NCBI RefSeq assembly: GCF_001675045.1
Contig: NZ_LYPA01000071.1
Coordinates: forward strand, 124,001-188,000
DNA from: Paenibacillus oryzae
Lineage (GTDB): Bacteria; Bacillota; Bacilli; Paenibacillales; Paenibacillaceae
Direction of reading: 5' to 3'
Length of the DNA stretch: 64,000 nt
Made by a program: the position numbers and the translations under genes. The notes under the pieces were generated by a model. It was given only the letters and a program-made list of their open reading frames with translations. It was not told the DNA's origin and did not search any database. Of this stretch, positions 16,525 through 24,854 are shown piece after piece; positions within the stretch are counted from its first letter, which is position 1; the number at the start of each line of letters is the position of its first letter.

Positions 16525-19500
16525 TTAACTATTCTTATAGTATCGGAACAACAATGCGGAAAATGAAGCTCTGCTAGCCTGGCCGACCGGCTTAAACAGG
16601 TTAGGCTGAACGCCGCTGAGCTTGCCGTCATTTTTCATTGCGCGAAGCATCGGCGCATACCAATCCGTTGCCGATACGTCCGCAAACGGGCGAATGCTTG
16701 AGATTTGCGGCTTGATGCCTTTGGCCTTGCCGATCATGACGGCCATTTCGGCCCGAGTCACAGCCTGATCCGGGCGGAAGGTGCCGTCCGGGAAGCCGGT
16801 TACCCAGCCTTGCTGTACACCCTTGCTTATAGAGTCGGCTGCCCAATGAGAGCTTTGGACATCCTTAAAGGCCGCCCGCGCTGTTACTCCAGTGGATAAA
16901 GGCTTAAAGGCCTTGGCAATCATAGCTACAGCTTCGGCCCTTGTAATGGTGCGGTCGGGAGCGAAGCGGTAGTTGCCGACGCCGTTAATAATGCCGTCGC
17001 GGGAAAGAGCCGTTATTTCATCTTTGGCCCAATGATCACCAATATCCCTGAATCCCGACTCCAACTCCTCCACCATAACCTTTAAACGGTAATACTGATC
17101 ATGAAACACTCCGTCCGCCGTGAGCTTGACATAATAAACGCCTGCCTGCAAAACCAATTCCTTGCTCTGAAGACGGCCGGATGAACTCGTATTGGATGAA
17201 ATCAACGGGCGCATCTGTTTGTCGTAGCCGTCCACTCGAAGCGATACACTTGTCGGAACATCCGTCACGCTGAGGCTAACCACGCTTTCTTTGGATAGAC
17301 GGAATTGGAACCAGTCTGTATCGCTAGCCTTGTCAATGACGCCTAAATATTCGCTGCCGGGTCTCATCATAATGGCCTCGTAGCTTTTGTCATTAGGTTC
17401 ATTCGGGTCGGTCAGCTGAGGCTTGAAATCAATTTTGAGATTGTAGACGCCCGTTACAGGACTGGCATCCAGGGAAATGGCATTATGAACACGAATATAA
17501 TATTTGCCAGGTGTGACGGATATGACTGGCGTTACTTCCGTGCCGCCTTCTCCATGATCGTCATACAGCACAAGCGACTGCCCTTCGCGCTGCAAGGACA
17601 ATCCCGCATCCATTCTGGCAGTGCTGACGCTTACGGAAAGCTGCAGCTTGCCAGCTTGCTTAAACTCCATCACATACCAGTCCCGATCAGCTGTTTGGTG
17701 GAAGTTTCCTAGAATCGTTGCGTTTTTTGGCTGTAGCACGGCGGCGTCGGCCATACGGTCATTGGGCTCAAAAGCATCTGGCGCAATACCGAAGGTAGAG
17801 ACCAAGCTGTAAGCAAGCGGCAAGCTTTGATTGGGATTGCCAAAGCTCACTTTGATGTGCTGCTTGCCTTTTTTCACATCAAAAGCAACGGATTTGCTGC
17901 TTAGCCGGGCATCCTCAGACCGCTGCAGCTGACCGCCTGCATAATGTGAAATACGAACGGCGGGCATCGTTTGTTTAACAGCTAACAGCCCTTCGAAATC
18001 AAGGGTCAGCTTGCCATCGTAAGGCGCATCGATAACAAACCAATCCTCGTCCTTGGATGATGACAGCTCAGCCAAAAGCTGTGTTCCTAGCGGGAATACA
18101 GACGCTGTCGAAAGTGTATTGTTAGGCTCGTATGCATCGGCTTCCAGCTGCTCCTGTATCGCCTTATCAATCTGAATCAGGCCATAGCCCGATTGTTGGT
18201 CAACGCCAGCAGCTCCCGGGCTTTTTGCCGTTTGACGCAGCAAGGCTCTTATTTGCGCCGGTGAAAAATCGGGATTCCTCCCCCAGGCAAGAGCAGCAGC
18301 AGCAGCAACCTGCGGAGCTGCCATGGAGGTGCCCTCTTCCTTCTTATAACCCCCGCCCAGCGCCGTTGTATACACATTCCATGGCGCAATCAAATCCAGC
18401 TCCGGCCCAGTATTGGAACGTCCATCCGGAGCGCCTCCCGGCTTGGCCCCTCCCACCGCAAGCACGGTCGGGTAAGCCGCAGGGTATTTGACGGAAGCCT
18501 TTGAACCTAGCGAAACGCCGTCATTGCCGGATGAAGCAACAAGTAAAACTCCTTTATTTTCAGCATATTTAACGATGTCCATCATGTAGGGAGAATAGCG
18601 GTAAAGGCCCACCGACATAATAATGATTTTGGCGTCTTTACGAATGGCTTGAAGAATGCCTTCGCCCAAATCCTTTTCGGTGCCGTCGCCCCATTTGTCC
18701 AGCGCTTTGACCGGCATGATGCTGGCCTTCCAAAGCACGCCGGAAACGCCAACGCCATTATTGCCCACAGCCCCCACTACGCCAGCCACGCTGGTTCCGT
18801 GGCCGTTATCGTCCTGAGGCTCTTTTTGAGGGTCAATGAGGTTGATGCCGGGAACCAGATTATCGGCCAAATCAGGATGATTCAAATCTACTCCCGTATC
18901 GATCAAGGCTATGGTCAAATCGGTATTGCCGGTTAATTGCTCCCAAGCCTTCAAAGCGCCGATTTCACGTAAATAGGCTTGCCGCGATAGCTCGGGATCA
19001 TTAGCTTTACCCGTATTCTGCTCAGCCTTTGCAGCTTGGGCCGCCGAAGGCGACGGCGATTCGCCTGCCGTCTGCACGGTCACGCCCCGCTCCTCAGAGC
19101 CTGAAAGGGGATCATCAGCAGCGGCGGCAGACAGGGAGTCGGACTTTTTGTCATCAGTGCCGGCCTCCGTTCCCTTTTCGCCGCCTTCGTTTGAAACGGC
19201 TGATGAGGCAGACGAGCTGGCGGCTTCGGGTGACGCGGTTGACTTGGCAGAGGAATTGGCAGCTTCGGTTGCTGCTGTCCGGCCGTTGGACAAACTGCCG
19301 GCTTCTTTTGAAGGAGCTGACACATTGGACGAATCCATATGTACCGTTGAAGGAGCCTCGCCTACATAGGATACCCCATCCGTTGCGTCCTCATCATCAA
19401 TCAAGCTGTCCGATGCAGGCGCAAGACCGGAATTTGTCCGTTCCTCCGCCCCTGCCGATGGTGCCGGTGCGGGAGACAGGATGTGCACCATATTGTTCGG

Positions 19501-20016
19501 GTGCACATATGACACCCCGGCCTCGCCGCGCAGCCCGCTCAGCCATTCCTCGATGTCCACGCCAGCATCGGCGGGACGCACCAGCTCCACCGCCGTTTCA
19601 CTCTGGCGGTGCAGCACCTCGACCCCGCGCAGCTCCCGCGCCTGCTCGGGGTCGGCCCATTTCAGCAGCCAGCTTTGCGGCTGCTGCGATACGCCCGCGG
19701 CGCCCTGCGCGGGCGGCTCTTCTACGCCCGCGACGCTCTGCGCGGGCGACACAATTGCCGGAGCAGGAGCTCCGGCAGCCCTTACCGCCGGCGCAAAGCC
19801 GGCTGGTGACAGGCTGCCGAGCGCTATGCTCCACAGCAGCAGCGCAGGCAGCGCGCGCCGGAGGCCTTTGCGCGCCGCCTGCGGCAGGCGAGAAGCGCCC
19901 CGAGCCGATGCCGGGGGCGCAAACGATCGCCGCCAGCTTGCGGCGGCGGCATCAATGCCGGACGTTTCGTCCGGCCGCAATTTTTTTTTAAACAGTAAGC
20001 CAAAATGTATATTCAT
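16525..20016 (-). CDS. Surface-anchored subtilisin-like protease with SLH domains
   Basis: A 1163-residue secreted serine protease. A basic N-terminal extension leads into a signal peptide near residues 50-80. After a Ser/Ala/Glu-rich region comes a peptidase S8 domain with Asp in TIALIDTGVDLNHPDL (about 374), His in DDNGHGTSVAGVVG (about 405) and Ser in EEGTSMAAPQVAAA (about 563). Three beta-rich repeats start with (Y/F)EPNN or DPNEPND at about residues 640-960 and resemble bacterial pre-peptidase C-terminal (PPC) domains. Three S-layer homology domains at about 987-1163 carry ITRAEAVAM and VTRAEMAVM, which anchor proteins to cell-wall polymers. The start ATG has AAAGG about 9 nt upstream. 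Substrate unknown; the gene is likely an addition relative to the B. subtilis locus. Confidence 0.88.
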   Translation of the reverse strand: MNIHFGLLFKKKLRPDETSGIDAAAASWRRSFAPPASARGASRLPQAARKGLRRALPALLLWSIALGSLSPAGFAPAVRAAGAPAPAIVSPAQSVAGVEEPPAQGAAGVSQQPQSWLLKWADPEQARELRGVEVLHRQSETAVELVRPADAGVDIEEWLSGLRGEAGVSYVHPNNMVHILSPAPAPSAGAEERTNSGLAPASDSLIDDEDATDGVSYVGEAPSTVHMDSSNVSAPSKEAGSLSNGRTAATEAANSSAKSTASPEAASSSASSAVSNEGGEKGTEAGTDDKKSDSLSAAAADDPLSGSEERGVTVQTAGESPSPSAAQAAKAEQNTGKANDPELSRQAYLREIGALKAWEQLTGNTDLTIALIDTGVDLNHPDLADNLVPGINLIDPQKEPQDDNGHGTSVAGVVGAVGNNGVGVSGVLWKASIMPVKALDKWGDGTEKDLGEGILQAIRKDAKIIIMSVGLYRYSPYMMDIVKYAENKGVLLVASSGNDGVSLGSKASVKYPAAYPTVLAVGGAKPGGAPDGRSNTGPELDLIAPWNVYTTALGGGYKKEEGTSMAAPQVAAAAALAWGRNPDFSPAQIRALLRQTAKSPGAAGVDQQSGYGLIQIDKAIQEQLEADAYEPNNTLSTASVFPLGTQLLAELSSSKDEDWFVIDAPYDGKLTLDFEGLLAVKQTMPAVRISHYAGGQLQRSEDARLSSKSVAFDVKKGKQHIKVSFGNPNQSLPLAYSLVSTFGIAPDAFEPNDRMADAAVLQPKNATILGNFHQTADRDWYVMEFKQAGKLQLSVSVSTARMDAGLSLQREGQSLVLYDDHGEGGTEVTPVISVTPGKYYIRVHNAISLDASPVTGVYNLKIDFKPQLTDPNEPNDKSYEAIMMRPGSEYLGVIDKASDTDWFQFRLSKESVVSLSVTDVPTSVSLRVDGYDKQMRPLISSNTSSSGRLQSKELVLQAGVYYVKLTADGVFHDQYYRLKVMVEELESGFRDIGDHWAKDEITALSRDGIINGVGNYRFAPDRTITRAEAVAMIAKAFKPLSTGVTARAAFKDVQSSHWAADSISKGVQQGWVTGFPDGTFRPDQAVTRAEMAVMIGKAKGIKPQISSIRPFADVSATDWYAPMLRAMKNDGKLSGVQPNLFKPVGQASRASFSALLFRYYKNS

Positions 20017-20367
20017 TGTGATTCTGCCTTTGCGAAACGTATTTCATCAAAAAACCTCTATAGGGGTCTCTAGATGATAGGCGACCGTGTCTAGAAGTGG
20101 GTTTAACGCCAAAATGAATGTGATTTTTATTTGCTCATCAAAAAATTACTGCTAGAGTAATAATTCGATTGAACGGCAAGCAAACCCTTCTTTTTTTCAT
20201 GAAAAAACGCTCATCCGGCAAAAAACGACAATCCGCCCCGCTTTCTAGGCCTCTTTTGTTATAAGCTTCGTGCAGCGCTCCCCATTTAAGACCGTAGCAG
20301 CCCACATTTTTTCAATAAAAACGGTTCAAAACAAATATCAATGCATGAATCACAGATAGAAATATGT
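20017..20367. other. Non-coding region between protease and tetR genes
   Basis: A 350-bp AT-rich stretch with no convincing ORF. It should hold the promoter of the minus-strand protease. I see a short palindrome TTTTTTTCATGAAAAAA around 20192 but no clear terminator, RNA gene or known riboswitch. Confidence 0.5.
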
Positions 20368-20429
20368 TGACTGTTCGTCCAAACAGTTTTAAGATAGAGA
20401 CAATTAATTTGACTGTTCAACCAAACAGT
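20368..20429 (+). promoter_or_regulatory. Promoter and twin operators of the tetR-DUF4260 operon
   Basis: Two 18-bp imperfect palindromes, ACTGTTCGTCCAAACAGT (20370-20387) and ACTGTTCAACCAAACAGT (20412-20429), share 16 of 18 bases and are 42 bp apart. TTGACT (20368) and TAAGAT (20390) with a 16-nt spacer form a promoter: the first operator covers the spacer, the second lies over the transcription start and ribosome binding site. This layout is typical of TetR autorepression. Confidence 0.75.
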
Positions 20430-20446
20430 ATTGGAGCGTGAACAAA

Positions 20447-21067
20447 ATGACCAAAACACAATCTGACAACCAGGACCAGCGAAGAAATGCCATATTGGAG
20501 GCAGCGTTTTCTTTATTCGGACAGGTGGGTTATACAAAGGCGACCATGAAGGATATCGCAGCCAAGGCAGGCGTGGCGCAGGGATTAATCGGATACCATT
20601 TCAGCACAAAAGAAACGCTGCTGGTGGAGGTGGTTAAAGAGTGGATGATCAACAGAGGGCTGAAGGAGGCTTTTGCAAAGCTTGATTTTCACGTTTCACC
20701 CTCGGAGCTTCTCCAGCAAGGGCTCCTGCATGTCGTTACCTTTCGGAAAGAAAACCCGGAGTGGTTTACTCTGCTAATCAGCCTTTGGACAGAGAGTGTA
20801 AGCAATGAAAAGCTGGCCAATGAGGTGCGTGAGCTGTACAAGGAAATGAAAGCAAGCATCATTGTCATAATTAATTCTTTAGAGCTTGAGCTGAGCCCTG
20901 GAGAAAAAGAAACATTGGCGTCGCTCTTCCAGGCTATTTTTGACGGGTTAACCCTGCAATCACCATTGCTGCTATCTCCTGAGCCTCTTTCCTACGAGCA
21001 GGTATCGCAGGGTATAGGCTGGATGCTTGACGGAATCAGAAGCCATTCACAGAAAAAAGGAGACTAG
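20447..21067 (+). CDS. TetR/AcrR-family transcriptional regulator
   Basis: A 206-residue repressor. The N-terminal helix-turn-helix domain reads ILEAAFSLFGQVGYTKATMKDIAAKAGVAQGLIGYHF across residues about 15-55 with conserved spacing. The C-terminal ligand domain is not recognisable and no effector can be inferred. The ATG at 20447 is preceded by TTGGAG with 10-nt spacing; a GTG at 20438 is too close to that site. It is followed after 3 nt by a small membrane protein gene, so the pair forms an operon under the twin operators upstream. Confidence 0.85.
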   Translation: MTKTQSDNQDQRRNAILEAAFSLFGQVGYTKATMKDIAAKAGVAQGLIGYHFSTKETLLVEVVKEWMINRGLKEAFAKLDFHVSPSELLQQGLLHVVTFRKENPEWFTLLISLWTESVSNEKLANEVRELYKEMKASIIVIINSLELELSPGEKETLASLFQAIFDGLTLQSPLLLSPEPLSYEQVSQGIGWMLDGIRSHSQKKGD

Positions 21068-21070
21068 ATT

Positions 21071-21418
21071 ATGACTAATAAACTGATTAGATTTGAAGGG
21101 CTACTTGTGCTGATAGCAGGAACCTATATGTATTTTGCCAGCGGATACCATTGGCTCGCTTATGCGCTCTTGCTGCTGGCGCCCGACCTTTCGATCCTCG
21201 GTTACGCCATCAGCAAAAAGGCAGGAGCCCGTATCTATAACGCAGTTCACACGATTACCACGCCTTTGCTGTTATTGCTGGCAGGCTTTGTTTTTTCCAT
21301 AGATGTCCTCCTGATGCTCGGCTTCATCTGGATAGCCCATATCGGTATGGACCGGATGGCAGGTTATGGCTTAAAATACGAATCTGATTTTAAAGAAACC
21401 CACATCCAAAGGATCTGA
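21071..21418 (+). CDS. Small membrane protein, DUF4260 family
   Basis: A 115-residue protein with about four hydrophobic segments: FEGLLVLIAGTYMYFASG, WLAYALLLLAPDLSILGYA, TITTPLLLLLAGFVFS and LMLGFIWIAHIGMDRMAGYG. The motifs APDLSILGY, YNAVHT and HIGMDRMAGYGLKY are what I recall as DUF4260 signatures. It starts 3 nt after the tetR stop with AAAAAAGGAGACTAGATT ahead of the ATG, so it is almost surely the target of the local TetR regulator. No biochemical function is known for the family. Confidence 0.75.
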   Translation: MTNKLIRFEGLLVLIAGTYMYFASGYHWLAYALLLLAPDLSILGYAISKKAGARIYNAVHTITTPLLLLLAGFVFSIDVLLMLGFIWIAHIGMDRMAGYGLKYESDFKETHIQRI

Positions 21419-21460
21419 TAGAATCGTAAGCCTTGACGGCATTTCAGCCTGGAATTAGCC

Positions 21461-21492
21461 GCCCCCTTCACTCTCCAATTGAGCAAGGGGGC
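21461..21492. terminator. GC-rich stem-loop between convergent DUF4260 and sugar kinase genes
   Basis: GCCCCCTT and AAGGGGGC arms (8 bp) with a 16-nt loop. No U-tract follows on either strand, so termination efficiency is doubtful, but its place between convergent genes suits a bidirectional terminator. Confidence 0.45.
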
Positions 21493-21524
21493 AAATTCCT
21501 CTTGAGGTTTTACAATAAAAAAGG

Positions 21525-22496
21525 TTACATACGTTGGTTCCCCAATAACGCCTCTACCTCGCCAAGCGTAGGCAAAGCATCAATAGCGCCGGCCTTTGTT
21601 GCAGTTGCCGCTCCCGTTGCATTGGCGAAGGCCAGCCATTCCGCTGCTGTTTTCCGATCCAGAGCAGACAGTCCGGCGCCCTCCTGCTGAAGCCTATACA
21701 GCAAACCTCCGATAAAGGAGTCCCCCGCTCCCGTCGTATCGGCAACCTCCACCTTAAAGCCGGACACGGTTACGCTATCGCCTGATTTAGAAAACCATGT
21801 AGCGCCTTCCGCCCCGCGAGTATAAATGATATGCTTTACGTCGCCAACAAACAAGGACCGAATGGCCTCTGCTTCATCGCTGATTCCGGTTATAAAACCT
21901 AATTCCTCGTCGCTTACCTTCACCATATCGGCAAGAGGCAAAAAGGCCAGAATGGCCTCCCGGCATGCCTCCTCGCTTGTCCATAGCGGCAGACGCACGT
22001 TTGGATCAAAGCTAATTATGCCGCCTTGCTGCTTCATCAGGGCAATCGCTTTTTTGTGAGCATATTTCACAGGAGCTTCTATTAAATCCACGGAGCAGAA
22101 ATGGAGCATGTCGCCAGCAGCAAACCAATTTTCCCCGATATGGCTTTCCGACAAAAGCATATCCGCGCTAGGGTTGCGATAGAACGAAAAGTCCCGGTTG
22201 CCGTCTTCCTTCAGGCTTACAAAAGCCAGGGCCGTTCCAGCTTCCCGTGTGCGGAATACATGAGTCACATCGACATGGGCAGCCTCCAGCGTCTCCACCA
22301 GATGGTCGCCGAACGCATCTTCTCCCACCATGCCAATAAACGCCGATTCTCCGCCAAGCATCGCTACCGCGCAAGCCACATTTGCGGGGGCTCCGCCAGC
22401 CGCTCTGGCAAAGCTGCCAACATCCTTGAGCTGCGCTCCTTTACGGTCCGGTATAAAATCAATAAGCGCTTCTCCAATCGTAAAAACCTTAGCCAT
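21525..22496 (-). CDS. PfkB-family sugar kinase (fructokinase-like)
   Basis: A 323-residue carbohydrate kinase. GEALIDFIPDRKG at the start and GGAPANVACAVAMLGG near residue 35 match fructokinases, and the catalytic motif is VADTTGAGDSFIGGLLY near residue 245. It probably phosphorylates fructose or a related sugar in the cytosol, giving fructose 6-phosphate. It is separated by 103 nt from the nuoN-like gene upstream, so it may share that transcript or have its own promoter. No sugar transporter or hydrolase lies next to it, so the physiological substrate is uncertain. Confidence 0.82.
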   Translation of the reverse strand: MAKVFTIGEALIDFIPDRKGAQLKDVGSFARAAGGAPANVACAVAMLGGESAFIGMVGEDAFGDHLVETLEAAHVDVTHVFRTREAGTALAFVSLKEDGNRDFSFYRNPSADMLLSESHIGENWFAAGDMLHFCSVDLIEAPVKYAHKKAIALMKQQGGIISFDPNVRLPLWTSEEACREAILAFLPLADMVKVSDEELGFITGISDEAEAIRSLFVGDVKHIIYTRGAEGATWFSKSGDSVTVSGFKVEVADTTGAGDSFIGGLLYRLQQEGAGLSALDRKTAAEWLAFANATGAATATKAGAIDALPTLGEVEALLGNQRM

Positions 22497-22599
22497 TGCT
22501 TCCCCGCCTCCTTTTATTTTTCTATACCCTTCCCTTCGTCATGCCTGCCCAAAAGTCCGGTTTCCAGCACCAAGAACCAAGAAAATGGCCTGCAGCCTC

Positions 22600-23226
22600 T
22601 TATAACAGCAAACCCGGAACAAGCCCCAAAACAATGCTTCCCAAAGCGCAAGCCCCTATCATCGTCCGCTGAAGCAAGGAGAGCTTTATTCCGATCTTGT
22701 CCGCTCCGTCGTAGCTGCGCATGTACATCTGAACAATAAAGCCAAACAGCGTATAACAGGTTACGGCAGCAGCGGCAAGGAGCGAGGCGCCAACCCAATA
22801 CAACCCCGCCGACACCGTCTCCAGCAAAATAAACAGCCGTCCAAAAAAACCGCCCGATACAGGAAGTCCCGCCAATGAAAGCAAAAGCGCGGTCATAGCC
22901 GCAGCCAGCCAAGGGGAACGATAATACATTCCGCCAAAGCCTTTTAGCTTGCCATGTCCGGCCTCTTGTTTGACTGCCCCAGCTATTAGCAGCGCTCCCG
23001 CCAGCATCAGACCAAAAGCCGCAGCCTGAAGCAAAAATGCTCCTTGCGCTTCAAGCCTTCCGGTACGGAGCGACAAACCAAGCGGCACCAGCAAAAAGGC
23101 GGCGTTCACTCCTGCGGCCAAGGTAATCAATGCCCGTGCATGCTCCTGACGCAGACCGGCGATGGCAGAACATATACCTAGCGCCGCTGCAGCAAGCAGC
23201 ACAAAAGCAGCAGCCAGCTCCAGCAT
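22600..23226 (-). CDS. nuoN: NuoN-like protein lacking its N-terminal half
   Basis: A 208-residue membrane protein with about six hydrophobic segments. The part GGMYYRSPWLAAAMTALLLS then LAGLPVSGGFFGRLFIL corresponds to the C-terminal region of NuoN/antiporter-like subunits. Full NuoN is about 480-500 residues, so more than half is missing. This is not a simple frameshift: the ATG begins 2 nt after the nuoM stop and has GGGGG 6-7 nt upstream. The Lys in the usual GFFGK motif is Arg here. It is the last gene of the three-gene nuoLMN cluster. Function as part of complex I looks unlikely. Confidence 0.7.
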   Translation of the reverse strand: MLELAAAFVLLAAAALGICSAIAGLRQEHARALITLAAGVNAAFLLVPLGLSLRTGRLEAQGAFLLQAAAFGLMLAGALLIAGAVKQEAGHGKLKGFGGMYYRSPWLAAAMTALLLSLAGLPVSGGFFGRLFILLETVSAGLYWVGASLLAAAAVTCYTLFGFIVQMYMRSYDGADKIGIKLSLLQRTMIGACALGSIVLGLVPGLLL

Positions 23227-23228
23227 GT

Positions 23229-24854
23229 TTATCCCCCCGCCCTTGTTGCCGTGATGTGTTGCACAAATCCTTCAATGCTGAACTCTGCCATACCCGTCAA
23301 TACGGTCGGAAAACAGCCCAATACAATAATAAAGGCCAGCAGCACGATCATCGGCAACGCTTCAGCAAACCTTGCATCCCGCTTGACGGCCAGTTCTTCC
23401 TTTACGCCCCCGAATAAAACAGGCAATACGCCGCGCAGAGCATAAGCCGCTGTCAAAACCAGGCCAAACATCGCTCCAAACGCCAGCCCGCGATAACCTT
23501 CGAATACTCCTAACAGCGAAAGGAAATTCCCCAAAAATCCGGACATCCCCGGCAGGCCAAGCAAAGCCAGGCTTCCCGCAAGCCATATTCCGCTCACAAA
23601 CGGCATGGGCCTCAGCAGCCCGCCTATGCCGGACATCTCCGTCGTGCCGATTCTCTCCTGCAAGCTGCCTGCAACCAGAAACAGCAAGGCAAAAATGAAG
23701 CCATGAGACAGCATCTGCAAAACGGCTCCTTGCATCCCCAGCTCATTAAAAGCTGCAATGCCCATCCATACTACGCCCATCTGGCTGAATGCCGCGTAAC
23801 CCAGCATACTCTTTAAGTCGGTTTGCCTCCAGGCCAAAATAGCGCCATATAACAGCTGACACAGGCCCAGCAGCGCTATTGCCCCAGCCAGCTCCGCAGC
23901 CTGCACAGGAAACAGAAACAGCCCATATCTCAAAAATCCGTATGCGCCAGCCTTCAGCATAACTCCGCAATGGAGCAAGGCAACCGCCGTTGGCGCCTCC
24001 TTATACAGCTTGACACACCAGGCATGAACGGGGAGCGCTGCAGATTTTATCGCAAAACCCGCCAGCAAAAGAATAAAAGCTCCCCACTCCGTTCGCTCGC
24101 CCATAGGCGCAGGCCGCCATTCCCCAACTCCGTTAGGCCATAGCTTGTTCCACATGCCGGGTTCAGCCAAGTTGGCTGCAATATCCCGGTACAGGGAGCT
24201 ATAATGGCCGATCAGCGCTTCGCCTTCCTCCAGACGGAAGCCGGCTCCTGCAACAAGCACAGTAATGCCAAGCAGCAGCAAAGCAGACCCTACACCGTTG
24301 CTTGCCAAAAACAGCTTCGCCGCTTTTTCCCTGCCGCTGCCTCCCCAAGTCCCGATCAGCAGAAATAGTGCAAGCATCGACATTTCCATAAAAATAAAGA
24401 ACAATATAACATCCCGCGCCAAAAATAACCCGATAAGCCCTATCTCCAGCAGCAGCAGCCAGACCAAAAAGGAGCGCTGACGCTTTTTGACGTATAGTGA
24501 CGCCACCATCGCTACAACACCCAGCAGCGTAGTTAGCAAAAGCAGCGGCAGCGACAATCCGTCAATGCCAAGAGCATAGGTCAAGGAAATCTGCAATTCC
24601 CCCTGAAACCCTGCGGGCGTTTGCAGCGCCAGATTAGCCCATTGTACAAGCTCGTCATAACCAGCGGAAGCCTGTCCTCTTCCAAAATCCGCATATAGCC
24701 ATAATGACAGAGCCAGCGGCAGAAGCGATGCAAAAACGGCAACCCGGTAAAACCACTGGCCTTTATGTAACGGAAGCAGGAGCAAGGCCAATATGCCTGC
24801 AGCCGGAGACCATACAATCAGTGATAATAGGGGCAAGCTGTGAAGAAAGCTCAT
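23229..24854 (-). CDS. nuoM: NuoM-like proton-translocating subunit
   Basis: A 541-residue antiporter-like membrane subunit. The key Glu is kept (FIFMEMSMLALFLLIG) as are a Lys in AGFAIKSAALPVHAW and the MLKAGAYGFLRYG Lys. The usual WLPDAH motif is changed to WCVKLYKEAP, and the Glu near TM12 in GFxGEF appears as Asn (GFLGNFLSLLG). It overlaps nuoL by 4 nt (ATGA). As an isolated gene without nuoA-K it cannot form a normal NADH dehydrogenase in this locus. A full nuo set elsewhere in the genome cannot be excluded. Confidence 0.75.
   Translation of the reverse strand: MSFLHSLPLLSLIVWSPAAGILALLLLPLHKGQWFYRVAVFASLLPLALSLWLYADFGRGQASAGYDELVQWANLALQTPAGFQGELQISLTYALGIDGLSLPLLLLTTLLGVVAMVASLYVKKRQRSFLVWLLLLEIGLIGLFLARDVILFFIFMEMSMLALFLLIGTWGGSGREKAAKLFLASNGVGSALLLLGITVLVAGAGFRLEEGEALIGHYSSLYRDIAANLAEPGMWNKLWPNGVGEWRPAPMGERTEWGAFILLLAGFAIKSAALPVHAWCVKLYKEAPTAVALLHCGVMLKAGAYGFLRYGLFLFPVQAAELAGAIALLGLCQLLYGAILAWRQTDLKSMLGYAAFSQMGVVWMGIAAFNELGMQGAVLQMLSHGFIFALLFLVAGSLQERIGTTEMSGIGGLLRPMPFVSGIWLAGSLALLGLPGMSGFLGNFLSLLGVFEGYRGLAFGAMFGLVLTAAYALRGVLPVLFGGVKEELAVKRDARFAEALPMIVLLAFIIVLGCFPTVLTGMAEFSIEGFVQHITATRAGG

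Noticed and set aside
22600..23226. Frameshift or sequencing error truncating nuoN
   Set aside because: The gene starts 2 nt after nuoM with a good ribosome binding site, leaving no room for a lost 5' half upstream.
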